In this document: one piece after another, positions 1 through 7,277 of the stretch
Layout: each line of letters opens with the position of its first letter
How positions within the stretch are numbered: the stretch's first letter is position 1
Assembly (NCBI GenBank): GCA_030636245.1
Contig: DAOVXI010000012.1
Coordinates: forward strand, 1-17,639
DNA: 17,639 nucleotides
DNA from: Deltaproteobacteria bacterium
GTDB lineage: Bacteria; Desulfobacterota; GWC2-55-46; DRQE01
Direction of reading: 5' to 3'
The notes under the pieces: generated by a model
The model's input: the letters and a program-made list of their open reading frames with translations, nothing else
Databases searched by the model: none
What the model was told of the DNA's origin: nothing
Position numbers and translations under genes: made by a program

Positions 1-163
1 GGCCATGGCGCTGATATCAAAGTCGAGATATGAAGTGATATTGCCGAATTACTTTATCAAGGAGGATGTGGAGTTATTCGCCGAGTACTCACCGCTTCTA
101 AGTGATAAGCGGCTTGTTGGTATCCCGCAGCTTGGGAACTCGTTCTGGATGATAACCAAGTGA
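1..163 (+). CDS. 3' end of an unidentified gene (partial)
   Basis: An open frame enters at base 2 and runs without a stop to TGA at 161-163, giving 53 residues of a C-terminus. It ends in a mixed hydrophobic/aromatic stretch (LVGIPQLGNSFWMITK). I do not recognise the family from this tail. Codon use (ATA, AAG) matches the neighbouring genes, so it is probably a real native gene truncated by the window edge. A good promoter for ppa lies directly after it and no terminator hairpin is evident in the 76-base gap, so some read-through into ppa is possible. Confidence 0.6.
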   Translation, partial: AMALISKSRYEVILPNYFIKEDVELFAEYSPLLSDKRLVGIPQLGNSFWMITK

Positions 164-175
164 GGCGGTTGCCCT

Positions 176-204
176 TTGACAAATCGTTCAAATAGTCGTA
201 TATT
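176..204 (+). promoter_or_regulatory. sigma-70-type promoter of ppa
   Basis: TTGACA at 176-181 is a perfect -35 element. A 17-bp spacer follows, then TATATT at 199-204. Transcription would start near 211, giving a leader of about 30 nt that contains the AAGGAG ribosome-binding site at 227-232. Confidence 0.75.
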
Positions 205-239
205 TGCTTATAAGGATATCTTAAATAAGGAGCTTTGTT

Positions 240-779
240 TTGACAGAGAAGAAAAAGACCAAGAAGAAAAAGAAGTCCACCCAGATAGCTACCATCCCAG
301 TGATGATAGAGATACCAAAGGGATGCAGGAACAAGTACGAGTATGACAAGGAGCGTAAGGTCCTTAAGTTCGACCGTATGTTATTCTCGGCCGTGCACTA
401 TCCCAGCGACTACGGCTTTATCCCCGAGACCCTAGCCGAAGACGGCGACCCGCTTGACGCTCTTGTGCTTGTTTGGGAGCCGACCTTTCCCGGTTGTTAT
501 ATCGAGGCAAGGCCAATCGGGCTCTTTAAGATGTATGACGAGAAGGGGCCTGACGAGAAGATACTCTGCGTGCCGATTGGAGACCCATTCTGGAACCATA
601 TTGAAAATTTAAGCGACGTGCCTCCTCATCTCCTAAAGGAGATAGAGCACTTCTTCAGCATATATAAAGACCTCGAGGAGAAAAAGGTCGGAATAGAGGG
701 CTGGGAAGGCAGGCCCCAGGCGGTAAAGGCCATAAAATCCTCGATAAAGCGCTACTGGGAGCACGGAAAGAAGCTCTAG
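240..779 (+). CDS. ppa: Inorganic pyrophosphatase (family I, soluble)
   Basis: Hydrolyses pyrophosphate to two phosphates in the cytoplasm, pulling biosynthetic reactions (nucleotide polymerisation, aminoacylation) forward; Mg2+-dependent. At 179 residues it matches the usual length of family I enzymes. The signature DGDPLD at 68-73 carries the metal-binding aspartates. Other family landmarks are the VMIEIP strand (21-26), YPSDYGFIP (54-62), and HFFSIYKDLE followed by EGWE near the C-terminus. The start is TTG at 240, chosen because AAGGAG at 227-232 lies 7 nt upstream. The first dozen residues are strikingly lysine-rich (K4-K12 is nearly all Lys) and precede the conserved fold, so they are a basic extension of unknown role. 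An internal GTG near codon 21 would remove part of the first conserved strand and is less likely. Monocistronic: own promoter (176-204) and terminator (808-841). Confidence 0.96.
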   Translation: MTEKKKTKKKKKSTQIATIPVMIEIPKGCRNKYEYDKERKVLKFDRMLFSAVHYPSDYGFIPETLAEDGDPLDALVLVWEPTFPGCYIEARPIGLFKMYDEKGPDEKILCVPIGDPFWNHIENLSDVPPHLLKEIEHFFSIYKDLEEKKVGIEGWEGRPQAVKAIKSSIKRYWEHGKKL

Positions 780-807
780 AGATAATATTTTATAAGTACT
801 TGATTTT

Positions 808-841
808 AAAGCCCTTTTTATCGGGGCTTTTTTCTTTTTTT
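808..841 (+). terminator. Intrinsic terminator of ppa
   Basis: A 7-bp perfect stem, AAAGCCC (808-814) with GGGCTTT (824-830), has a 9-nt loop. It is followed by a T-rich run at 831-841 with a single C. It separates ppa from the dnaK promoter. Confidence 0.85.
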
Positions 842-854
842 CCGGCACCTCACC

Positions 855-883
855 TTGACAACCCCCTAGTGCGTACCTATATT
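855..883 (+). promoter_or_regulatory. Promoter of dnaK, possibly dual sigma-70/heat-shock
   Basis: TTGACA (855-860), a 17-bp spacer and TATATT (878-883) give an excellent vegetative promoter. The same bases also read CTTG (854-857), N18, CCTATATT (876-883), which fits the CTTG-N17/18-CYTATNT pattern described for sigma-32 promoters in alphaproteobacteria. No CIRCE inverted repeat is visible, so HrcA control is not indicated. The leader is about 55 nt and AT-rich, ending in the AGGAGG site at 931-936. Confidence 0.7.
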
Positions 884-945
884 ATCTATGTAACAAATTA
901 CTTTGGAATAAAATTAATTTATTTTAGATCAGGAGGAACAATAAG

Positions 946-2871
946 ATGGGAAAGATTATAGGAATAGACCTTGGTACGACTAACTCTGTCGTGGCTGTGA
1001 TGGAAGGCGGAGAGCCAAAGATCATAGTTAATGAAGAGGGTAGCCGTCTAACACCTTCGGTCGTAGCCTTTACAAAAGAAAAGGAAACCCTGGTCGGGCA
1101 GGTCGCCAAAAGGCAGGCCGTTACGAACCCTGAGGATACCATATACTCTATTAAGAGATTCGTCGGCCGTAACTACGGTGAGGTCAATGAAGAGATGAAG
1201 ATGGTCCCTTATCACGTCGAGAAGGATTCGAGCGGAAGGGCCGTTGTTAAGAGCACCAACATGGGCAAGAGCTATCTTCCGCCCGAGATATCGGCAATGA
1301 TACTTCAGAAGCTCAAGCGCTCGGCCGAGGAGTACCTTGGCGAGCCGGTGACCGAGGCGGTAATAACCGTGCCGGCCTACTTTAATGATTCACAGAGGCA
1401 GGCCACAAAGGACGCCGGCAAGATAGCCGGACTTGAGGTGAAGAGAATAATAAACGAGCCCACGGCATCAAGCCTTGCCTACGGCCTTGATAAGAAAAAA
1501 GAAGAGCTTATTGTTGTCTACGACTTTGGCGGAGGTACATTTGATGTATCCATCCTCGAGGTTGGCGACGGTGTTTTTGAGGTCAAGAGCACGAACGGTG
1601 ACACGCACCTTGGCGGAGACAACTTCGACTTTAAGATAATCGACTGGCTTATCGCCGAGTTCAAGAAGGATCAGGGCGTTGATCTATCCAAGGACAAGAT
1701 GGCGTTACAGAGACTTAAGGAAGGCGCGGAGAAGGCGAAGATAGAGCTTTCAAGTGTTAACGAGACAGAGATAAACCTGCCCTTCGTAACAGCTGACTCA
1801 GCCGGACCCAAGCACCTTGCCATGAAGCTCTCAAGAGCAAAGTTCGAGCAGCTGACGGCTGAGCTTGTTGAGAGAAGCCACAAGCCGTGCGAGCAGGCCC
1901 TTAAGGATGCCGGACTCAGCGCCTCAGACATAAACGAGGTCGTTCTTGTCGGAGGTATGACAAGGATGCCGGCCATTCAGAAGTTCGCAAAAGAGTTCTT
2001 TGGTAAGGAGCCTCATAAAGGTGTCAACCCGGACGAGGTTGTCGCCATCGGTGCGGCGATCCAGGGTGGTGTCTTGGCGGGAGACGTAAGTGATGTCGTG
2101 CTCTTGGATGTAACCCCGCTTTCACTTGGTCTTGAAACCCTCGGAGGGGTCATGACGACCCTTATCCAGAGGAATACGACCATCCCTACGAAGAAGCAGG
2201 AGACATTCACCACGGCCGCTGACAATCAGACCCAGGTCGAGGTGCACGTTCTCCAGGGCGAGAGGGGCATGGCCGCTGACAACAGAAGCCTCGGCAAGTT
2301 CCACCTCATGGGTATCCCTTCGGCGCCAAGAGGCGTGCCACAGATAGAGGTAACCTTTGACATTGACGCCAACGGCATAATAAACGTTAATGCCAAGGAC
2401 ACGGCTACAAATAAGGAACAGAAGATAACCATTACCGCCTCAAGCGGGCTCTCAAAGGACGAGGTGGAGAATATGGTTCAGGACGCTGAAGGCCACGCGG
2501 AAGAGGATAAGCAGAAGAAAGAGCTTATCGACGAGAGGAACACTCTCGATTCCCTGATCTATCAGACAGAGAAGACCATAACCGATAACAAGGAAAAGCT
2601 CGACTCAAACGACGTGCTTGATCTTCAGGCCGAGATAGAAAAGGCAAAGAAGGCGAAGGACTCTGATAACGCGGGTGAGATAAAGCAGGCCGCAGAGAGC
2701 CTTGGCAAAGCCTCTCATAAAATAGCTGAGACCCTTTATAAGCAGGCTTCACCGGAAGGCGGCGCGCCTGAAGGCGGCGGCGAAGCAGGAGCCGAAGGCG
2801 GTGCCACGGAAGGCGAGGTAGTTGACGCCGAGGTGGTGGATGAGAAGGAAGAGAAGGAAGAGAAAAAGTAA
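946..2871 (+). CDS. dnaK: Molecular chaperone DnaK (Hsp70)
   Basis: ATP-dependent Hsp70 that binds exposed hydrophobic segments of unfolded proteins in the cytoplasm, cycling with a J protein and the exchange factor GrpE. At 641 residues it is full length. The nucleotide-binding domain shows the phosphate-1 loop GIDLGTTNS (6-14), the phosphate-2 loop around DFGGGTFD (193-200) and the adenosine motif VVLVGGMTRMP. The hydrophobic interdomain linker VVLLDV is at 384-389, followed by DVTPLSLGLET opening the substrate-binding domain. The C-terminus has a Gly/Glu-rich tail ending in the common DAEVVDE-type acidic stretch plus a KEEKEEKK extension. The ATPase domain contains the extra segment near residues 75-105 typical of Gram-negative DnaK. 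AGGAGG (931-936) sits 9 nt before the ATG. The co-chaperone gene starts 127 nt downstream from its own promoter; grpE is not in the window. Confidence 0.98.
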   Translation: MGKIIGIDLGTTNSVVAVMEGGEPKIIVNEEGSRLTPSVVAFTKEKETLVGQVAKRQAVTNPEDTIYSIKRFVGRNYGEVNEEMKMVPYHVEKDSSGRAVVKSTNMGKSYLPPEISAMILQKLKRSAEEYLGEPVTEAVITVPAYFNDSQRQATKDAGKIAGLEVKRIINEPTASSLAYGLDKKKEELIVVYDFGGGTFDVSILEVGDGVFEVKSTNGDTHLGGDNFDFKIIDWLIAEFKKDQGVDLSKDKMALQRLKEGAEKAKIELSSVNETEINLPFVTADSAGPKHLAMKLSRAKFEQLTAELVERSHKPCEQALKDAGLSASDINEVVLVGGMTRMPAIQKFAKEFFGKEPHKGVNPDEVVAIGAAIQGGVLAGDVSDVVLLDVTPLSLGLETLGGVMTTLIQRNTTIPTKKQETFTTAADNQTQVEVHVLQGERGMAADNRSLGKFHLMGIPSAPRGVPQIEVTFDIDANGIINVNAKDTATNKEQKITITASSGLSKDEVENMVQDAEGHAEEDKQKKELIDERNTLDSLIYQTEKTITDNKEKLDSNDVLDLQAEIEKAKKAKDSDNAGEIKQAAESLGKASHKIAETLYKQASPEGGAPEGGGEAGAEGGATEGEVVDAEVVDEKEEKEEKK

Positions 2872-2915
2872 AGTTCCCTCTCACTCTTTCTTGCTTTATT
2901 GCCATAAGCTTTTTA

Positions 2916-2924
2916 TGCTATAAT
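2916..2924 (+). promoter_or_regulatory. Extended -10 promoter of the J-protein gene
   Basis: TGCTATAAT (2916-2924) is a perfect extended -10 element. The -35 region is weak: TTGCCA at 2899-2904 is only 14 bp away, and TTATTG at 2896-2901 is at 17 bp. Extended -10 promoters tolerate this. Transcription would begin near 2931, placing the hairpin at 2946-2980 in the 5' leader. Confidence 0.55.
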
Positions 2925-2945
2925 TAATAGAATTTATTTATTATA

Positions 2946-2980
2946 CTATCCGGCAGATGCTTCAAGTGTCTGCCGGATAG
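2946..2980 (+). other. Perfect 12-bp hairpin in the leader between dnaK and the J-protein gene
   Basis: CTATCCGGCAGA (2946-2957) and its exact reverse complement TCTGCCGGATAG (2969-2980) flank an 11-nt loop. With two wobble pairs and a C-G the stem could extend to 15 bp with a 5-nt loop. No T-run follows, so it is a poor intrinsic terminator for dnaK. It ends about 7 nt before the AAAGG ribosome-binding site (2987-2991). It could be an mRNA-stabilising or translation-modulating element, or a 3' end-stabilising hairpin of the dnaK transcript; the sequence does not decide. Confidence 0.8.
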
Positions 2981-2998
2981 GCATATAAAGGCTTTATA

Positions 2999-3907
2999 AT
3001 GGCGCAGAAAAATTACTATGACATACTCGGCGTTGACAGGAACGCAGCTGAAGAAGATATAAAAAAAGCTTTTCGTAATCTTGCCAAAAAATACCATCCC
3101 GATCGTAACCCCGACAACAAAGAAGCAGAGGCAAAATTCAAGGATGTCAATGAGGCGTACAGCGTCCTCGGAGACCCCAAGAAAAGAAGAGACTTCGATC
3201 TCGGCAGAGAGGTAGCTCATGCAGGCGGTCCGGGTTGGCCCGGAGGCGCAGGGCCTTTCTCTGGCGCGGGCAAGATGAACTTTGAGGACCTTGGTGGTGA
3301 CCTTGGTGGCATGGAGGATATATTTGCCGAGTTCTTTGGCCGTGGTGCCGGAGGATTTCAGGGTGTCGTTGCCCGTGATATAGAGTATAGGCTCGATATA
3401 GATTTTGTTCACGCTGTCAAAGGAACGACGGTAAATGTTACCGTTAAGCGTGAGAGCGGGGTGGAGAAGATAAAGGTAAGGATACCCAGTGGTATCGAAG
3501 ATAACTCCAGGGTTCGAGTGAAGGGTAAGGGCAAGGTCACAAGGGCCGGCACGGCAGGCGACCTTTATCTTGTCGTGCATGTAATGGAGCATAAGTATTT
3601 TTCACGTAAGGACAAGGACATATTCGTGACAGTGCCGATAACCATCGGAGAGGCCATGCTCGGAGCCGAGGTCGAGGTGCCCACTGTGTACGGCATGACA
3701 AAGATAAAGATACCGGCAGGAAGCGCTACGGGACAAAAGCTCAGGATCAGGGGCAAGGGCGTTGTCGCGCCGGGTCTTAAAAGAAAAGGTGACGAATATG
3801 TTGTGTTGAAGGTCGTAATGCCGGGCAAGTTAAACCCCGCCTCCAGCGACCTGATAGAGAAGTTCATGGAAATAAATCCCTACCAGGTGCGCCGCGGTTT
3901 GTGGTAA
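2999..3907 (+). CDS. J-domain co-chaperone lacking the zinc finger (CbpA/class B DnaJ type)
   Basis: Stimulates the DnaK ATPase and hands over substrates. The J domain occupies about residues 5-70, with the catalytic HPD at 33-35 and the YHPDRNP context. A Gly/Phe-type linker spans about 73-118, with repeated GG, GPF and GAG units. Two beta-sandwich substrate domains follow to residue ~297 (RVRVKGKG, DLYLVVHV, MLGAEVEVPT, LRIRGKG). The four CxxCxGxG zinc motifs of class A DnaJ are absent, so at 302 residues it is a class B/CbpA-like protein. It starts at ATG 2999 with AAAGG 7 nt upstream. It lies next to dnaK, in the position often held by dnaJ, so it may be the main DnaK partner or a specialised second one. 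No terminator is evident before the Clp gene 110 nt downstream. Confidence 0.93.
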   Translation: MAQKNYYDILGVDRNAAEEDIKKAFRNLAKKYHPDRNPDNKEAEAKFKDVNEAYSVLGDPKKRRDFDLGREVAHAGGPGWPGGAGPFSGAGKMNFEDLGGDLGGMEDIFAEFFGRGAGGFQGVVARDIEYRLDIDFVHAVKGTTVNVTVKRESGVEKIKVRIPSGIEDNSRVRVKGKGKVTRAGTAGDLYLVVHVMEHKYFSRKDKDIFVTVPITIGEAMLGAEVEVPTVYGMTKIKIPAGSATGQKLRIRGKGVVAPGLKRKGDEYVVLKVVMPGKLNPASSDLIEKFMEINPYQVRRGLW

Positions 3908-3942
3908 TATAAATAGAAGTTATTGAAAATTATTAGTTATAC

Positions 3943-3971
3943 GGGGCTTATAGTGGGGGCTATAAAGGCCC
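3943..3971 (+). other. Imperfect hairpin between the J-protein gene and the Clp gene
   Basis: TTATAG (3948-3953) pairs with CTATAA (3960-3965) around a TGGGGG loop, and flanking GGGC/GCCC bases can add pairs with small bulges. No T-run follows, so it is not a convincing terminator. It may simply stabilise the intergenic mRNA. No clear promoter was found in this 110-base gap. Confidence 0.3.
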
Positions 3972-4017
3972 GGGTGTTAGCTTGAGTCTTAACGTAGCGT
4001 TAGTGGAGTTATAAACA

Positions 4018-6288
4018 ATGACCGAACTCGATGATCTAAGGGAAGGGCTAAGCTCCAGCGCTTTAAAGGTGCTTGAGAGCGCCGTTGAGGAGAGTAAAAA
4101 ACGTCAGCACTACTACCTTGGTGTTGAGCATCTCTTTATTTCCATTGCAAAGGTCGAGAAAGATTTCTTCAAAGAGATCATGGATGATCTCAACCTTGAT
4201 GTTTATCATGTCCTTAATTTTCTGGACGAACACCTTAACATCTCACGACAATACATAGGCCTTGGTCTTAAGGTCCCTCCCGCGACAAAGAACATCTTCC
4301 GTCTGGCGAAAGAGGAGTCTCAGCGATGGTCCCGTGAGGAGGTCGAGCCAACGGATCTTCTTATGGCCATATTCCAGGAGAACCACAGCCTTCCAGCGAA
4401 GATATTCCGTAGCTTCGGTCTCGACCCGGATTATGTCATGCGCCGTATTACGGTCAGGGTGCGCACAAAGGAAGAGCACGATGAGGAGGATAAGAAGAAG
4501 TATGACCTTCCTCCAAACCTGAAACACTTTGCCATAAACTTAAATAAGCTGGCACGCTACGACAAGCTTTCGCCTGTTATAGGCCGTGACGAGGAGATAA
4601 ATCAGGCCATCGAGGTTCTTTGTCATGTTGAGCGCAGCAACTCGGTCATGCTTATAGGTGAGCCGGGTGTGGGCAAGACCGCCGTTGCCGAGGGGCTTGC
4701 GCAGAGGATAGAGCTCGCGCCGGAGAGCGTTCCGGCAAGGCTCCGTGGTAAGCAGATAGTAAACCTTCAGATGAACTCCATCGTTGCCGGCACGATATTC
4801 CGCGGCATGTTCGAGGACAGGATAGAAAAGATAATAAAGGAGATAAAGGAGAAGAAGAACATAATCTTCTTTATCGACGAGGCTCATACCCTTATAGGGG
4901 CGGGAAGCGCCATGGGTGTTCCTTCCGACGCGGCGAATATATTCAAGAGCCATCTTGCGCGAGGCGAGGTGCAGATAGTGGGCGCAACAACCCTTGCCGA
5001 GTACAAGGAGTTCATAGCAGAGGACGAGGCATTGGCGCGCCGCTTCAGGCTGGTTACGATCAAGGAGCCTACCATAGATGAAACAAAGGAGATCCTCTAC
5101 GGCATACGTCCCCGGCTGCAGAGAAACTACTCTGTTACGCTGAGTGACGAGGCGGTGGATATCGCTCTTGAGATGAGCAAACGTTATATGCGTAGCCTGA
5201 AACTTCCCGATAAGGCGATAGGGTGGCTTGACACGGCGTGCGTTAAGGTCGAGATAAACCGTCCCGAAGGTGAGGTCACGGCCGAGGATGTCATAAAGGT
5301 CATAAGTCAGGACACGGGGATCCCTCGTGATATGATATTCAGGGACACGACAGAACGTTTTAAGGATATGGAAGAAGAGCTCGGCAAGAGAGTGGTCGGA
5401 CAGGGTGAGGCCATAAAGGCTCTCTCCGAGAGGCTCCGCCTCAACAAAGGTCCTTTGAAGGAGAACTTCGCAAGGCCGGACGGCGTGCTTCTTTTTCTGG
5501 GCCCCACAGGGGTTGGAAAAACAGAGCTTGCCAAGACCCTGGCAGAGTTCCTTTTCGGTGACGAGAAGAAACTTGTGAGGGTGGACATGAGCGAGTATAA
5601 GGACCCCTCCATCTCGATTGATAAGCTTATAGGCATGCCGCGCGGCATTGTCGGGAGCGAAAGGGGCGGTATACTCACAAACCAGGTGCGCGACAACCCC
5701 TACTCGGTCGTACTTCTCGACGAGGTTGAGAAGGCGCATCCGAACGTTCTTAACCTTTTCCTTCAGGTCTTTGACGAGGGGTGGCTCACGGACGGGCGCG
5801 GCAAGAGGGTATACTTCAGCGATACGGTAATAATCCTTACCAGTAACCTTGGTTCGGATGAGTTCAAGAAGTTCCTTAAGCCGCTTGGTTTCATGAATGA
5901 GGGCAAGGCGGCCGAGCATCTTAAGAATGATATTATGAGAGAGGTTGAGAAGTATTTTACCCCTGAGTTCCTGAACAGGGTTGATGATACGATCGTCTTT
6001 ACTCCTCTGACAAGAGAAGAGGTGCACACAATAACGGTTAAGTATATCGAGGCGCTTAAGGATTATATGCTTGAGTTCGGCAAGACCCTTATGGTAAGTG
6101 ACGGTGCCTTGGGCGAGTTGGTGGAGCTAGGTTATAGCCCCAAGTATGGAGCGCGCTTTCTAAAACGTCTTGTGGACACCAAGGTCAAGCTTCCGGTAAC
6201 ACTTAAGTGGAAGGACGGGGACCTTTTCAGAATAGAGCTTACGGGTACAGAGATAACGGTACACGCGGGAATGGCCGCAGGCGCTTAG
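4018..6288 (+). CDS. ClpA/ClpC-like double-AAA+ unfoldase with atypical pore loops
   Basis: Hexameric ATPase that would unfold proteins and thread them through its central pore, probably into ClpP. Two Clp_N repeats occupy about residues 8-150. The first AAA+ module has Walker A GEPGVGKT (214-221) and Walker B IIFFIDE (282-288). The second has Walker A GPTGVGKT (495-502) and Walker B VVLLDE (564-569), followed by the C-terminal D2-small domain. There is no coiled-coil M domain, and at 756 residues the layout matches ClpA. PLGF (622-625) sits where ClpA/ClpC/ClpX carry the IGL/VGF/IGF loop that docks on ClpP. Two oddities: the D2 pore motif GYVG reads GIVG (I544), and the D1 motif KYRG reads IFRG (F261). 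Both are translocation loops. GGAG at 4005-4008 is 9 nt before the ATG. The Usp gene follows after 39 nt, likely co-transcribed. A specialised non-ClpP disaggregase is an alternative. Confidence 0.9.
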   Translation: MTELDDLREGLSSSALKVLESAVEESKKRQHYYLGVEHLFISIAKVEKDFFKEIMDDLNLDVYHVLNFLDEHLNISRQYIGLGLKVPPATKNIFRLAKEESQRWSREEVEPTDLLMAIFQENHSLPAKIFRSFGLDPDYVMRRITVRVRTKEEHDEEDKKKYDLPPNLKHFAINLNKLARYDKLSPVIGRDEEINQAIEVLCHVERSNSVMLIGEPGVGKTAVAEGLAQRIELAPESVPARLRGKQIVNLQMNSIVAGTIFRGMFEDRIEKIIKEIKEKKNIIFFIDEAHTLIGAGSAMGVPSDAANIFKSHLARGEVQIVGATTLAEYKEFIAEDEALARRFRLVTIKEPTIDETKEILYGIRPRLQRNYSVTLSDEAVDIALEMSKRYMRSLKLPDKAIGWLDTACVKVEINRPEGEVTAEDVIKVISQDTGIPRDMIFRDTTERFKDMEEELGKRVVGQGEAIKALSERLRLNKGPLKENFARPDGVLLFLGPTGVGKTELAKTLAEFLFGDEKKLVRVDMSEYKDPSISIDKLIGMPRGIVGSERGGILTNQVRDNPYSVVLLDEVEKAHPNVLNLFLQVFDEGWLTDGRGKRVYFSDTVIILTSNLGSDEFKKFLKPLGFMNEGKAAEHLKNDIMREVEKYFTPEFLNRVDDTIVFTPLTREEVHTITVKYIEALKDYMLEFGKTLMVSDGALGELVELGYSPKYGARFLKRLVDTKVKLPVTLKWKDGDLFRIELTGTEITVHAGMAAGA

Positions 6289-6327
6289 CGCATGCTGCTA
6301 TAATTTTTTATAAAGGAGATATATACA

Positions 6328-7167
6328 TTGATAAGAAAAGTAATTCTGACACTTGACGGTTCGCCGTCGACAAAAGCGGTTTATGATGCAGGCGTTTGGA
6401 TAGGGCTGGGTTTTATGGCCAGGGTCACCGGGGTGCATGTGATAGACGTGGTCGCCCTTGAAGGTCCGATACTGCACGATATATCCGGATCGCTCGGCAT
6501 TGAGCCGTTCCTGAACTTCTCAACGAAGATGAAGGAAGCGCTTACCGAAAGAGGCGAGGAGATACTTAAGAGCGCTAAGGAAAGCAGTGTTCCTGACAGG
6601 ATAGAGCTTGATACAAGGCTCTTAAGCGGTATCGTCTCAAGAGAGATAATAAAAGCAGCAGAGATGTCCGATCTTCTGATCGTAGGCAGACGAGGCGTTA
6701 ACGCCGAGTTTGAGTACGAACTGCTTGGCTCTACGACTGAATCCATAATACGTAAAGCTCCCGTGCCGGTGCTTGTCGTGCCGGAGAGTTTCACGGCACC
6801 GACAAAACCGATCATATGTTTTGACGGAGGTCCGAGTGCCTCGGCATCACTGAAGTTCGCCACAGAGGTCTGTAAGTCCTTAAGGCTCAAGCCGGAGGTC
6901 ATAGTGGTAGGCGATGATAGCGACGAGAATGGAGCGATGCTTAAAGAGGCTGAGGATTATATAAAGTCGCATAAGATAGATGCTAAGTATACATCCTTGA
7001 GCGGAATACCCCATAAGGCCATAGTGGATCATGCGGTAGAGAATGATATTGATGCGATTTTCATAGGAGCCACTCATCACAGCGCCATCTACGAGATGGT
7101 GCTTGGCAGCACAACAGAGCATGTTATGCGTTCACTGAACGTGCCGTTCTTCGTACATCGTTCATAG
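6328..7167 (+). CDS. Tandem universal stress protein (two UspA domains)
   Basis: Cytoplasmic stress protein with two Usp folds, about residues 1-152 and 153-279. Single-domain Usp proteins of the ATP-binding class carry G-x2-G-x9-G-S/T. Domain 1 has G120-x2-G123-x10-G134-S135, one residue longer than usual, followed by TTESIIRKAPVPVLVVP. Domain 2 has G247-x2-H250-x9-G260-S261, with His replacing the second glycine. So nucleotide binding is plausible in domain 1 and less sure in domain 2. The start is TTG at 6328, supported by AAGGAG at 6313-6318 (9 nt spacing) and by the N-terminal MIRKVILTLDGS strand that opens every Usp domain. It follows the Clp ATPase closely and ends just before a strong terminator, so it is probably the last gene of the J protein-Clp-Usp unit. 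The exact function is unknown. Confidence 0.92.
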   Translation: MIRKVILTLDGSPSTKAVYDAGVWIGLGFMARVTGVHVIDVVALEGPILHDISGSLGIEPFLNFSTKMKEALTERGEEILKSAKESSVPDRIELDTRLLSGIVSREIIKAAEMSDLLIVGRRGVNAEFEYELLGSTTESIIRKAPVPVLVVPESFTAPTKPIICFDGGPSASASLKFATEVCKSLRLKPEVIVVGDDSDENGAMLKEAEDYIKSHKIDAKYTSLSGIPHKAIVDHAVENDIDAIFIGATHHSAIYEMVLGSTTEHVMRSLNVPFFVHRS

Positions 7168-7192
7168 CGTGGTTAAGTACTGAAGTTTTATG

Positions 7193-7219
7193 CCCCGCGT
7201 AAAAAGCGGGGTTTTTTTT
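7193..7219 (+). terminator. Intrinsic terminator after the stress block
   Basis: CCCCGC (7193-7198) pairs with GCGGGG (7206-7211) around a 7-nt A-rich loop, followed by eight Ts (7212-7219). This is a textbook rho-independent terminator. Confidence 0.93.
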
Positions 7220-7247
7220 GGCCGAATAAAAGAAGCCTTCTATTAGG

Positions 7248-7277
7248 TTGACTAAGTGATTTTTTATGTGCTAAAAA
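7248..7277 (+). promoter_or_regulatory. Candidate promoter of the mgtE operon
   Basis: TTGACT (7248-7253) is followed after 18 bp by TAAAAA (7272-7277), which is preceded by TGC (7269-7271) as an extended -10. It lies between the upstream terminator and mgtE, with a predicted leader of about 40 nt. That is too short for an M-box Mg2+ riboswitch. Confidence 0.45.

Noticed and set aside
841..945. CIRCE (HrcA) operator before dnaK
   Set aside because: No TTAGCACTC/GAGTGCTAA arms are present. A CTAGTGC string at 866-872 has no matching arm.
2872..2998. Intrinsic terminator of dnaK
   Set aside because: The hairpin at 2946-2980 lacks a following T-run and sits after a good extended -10 promoter, so it is better described as a leader hairpin.
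2924..3592. 222-codon - strand frame across the dnaK/J-protein spacer
   Set aside because: Antisense to the J-protein gene, no ribosome-binding site, no recognisable family.
4540..6027. 495-codon open frame on the - strand opposite the Clp gene
   Set aside because: It mirrors the codon bias of the real gene on the other strand. The translation is low-complexity-like with no recognisable domain, and the + strand frame has full AAA+ motifs.
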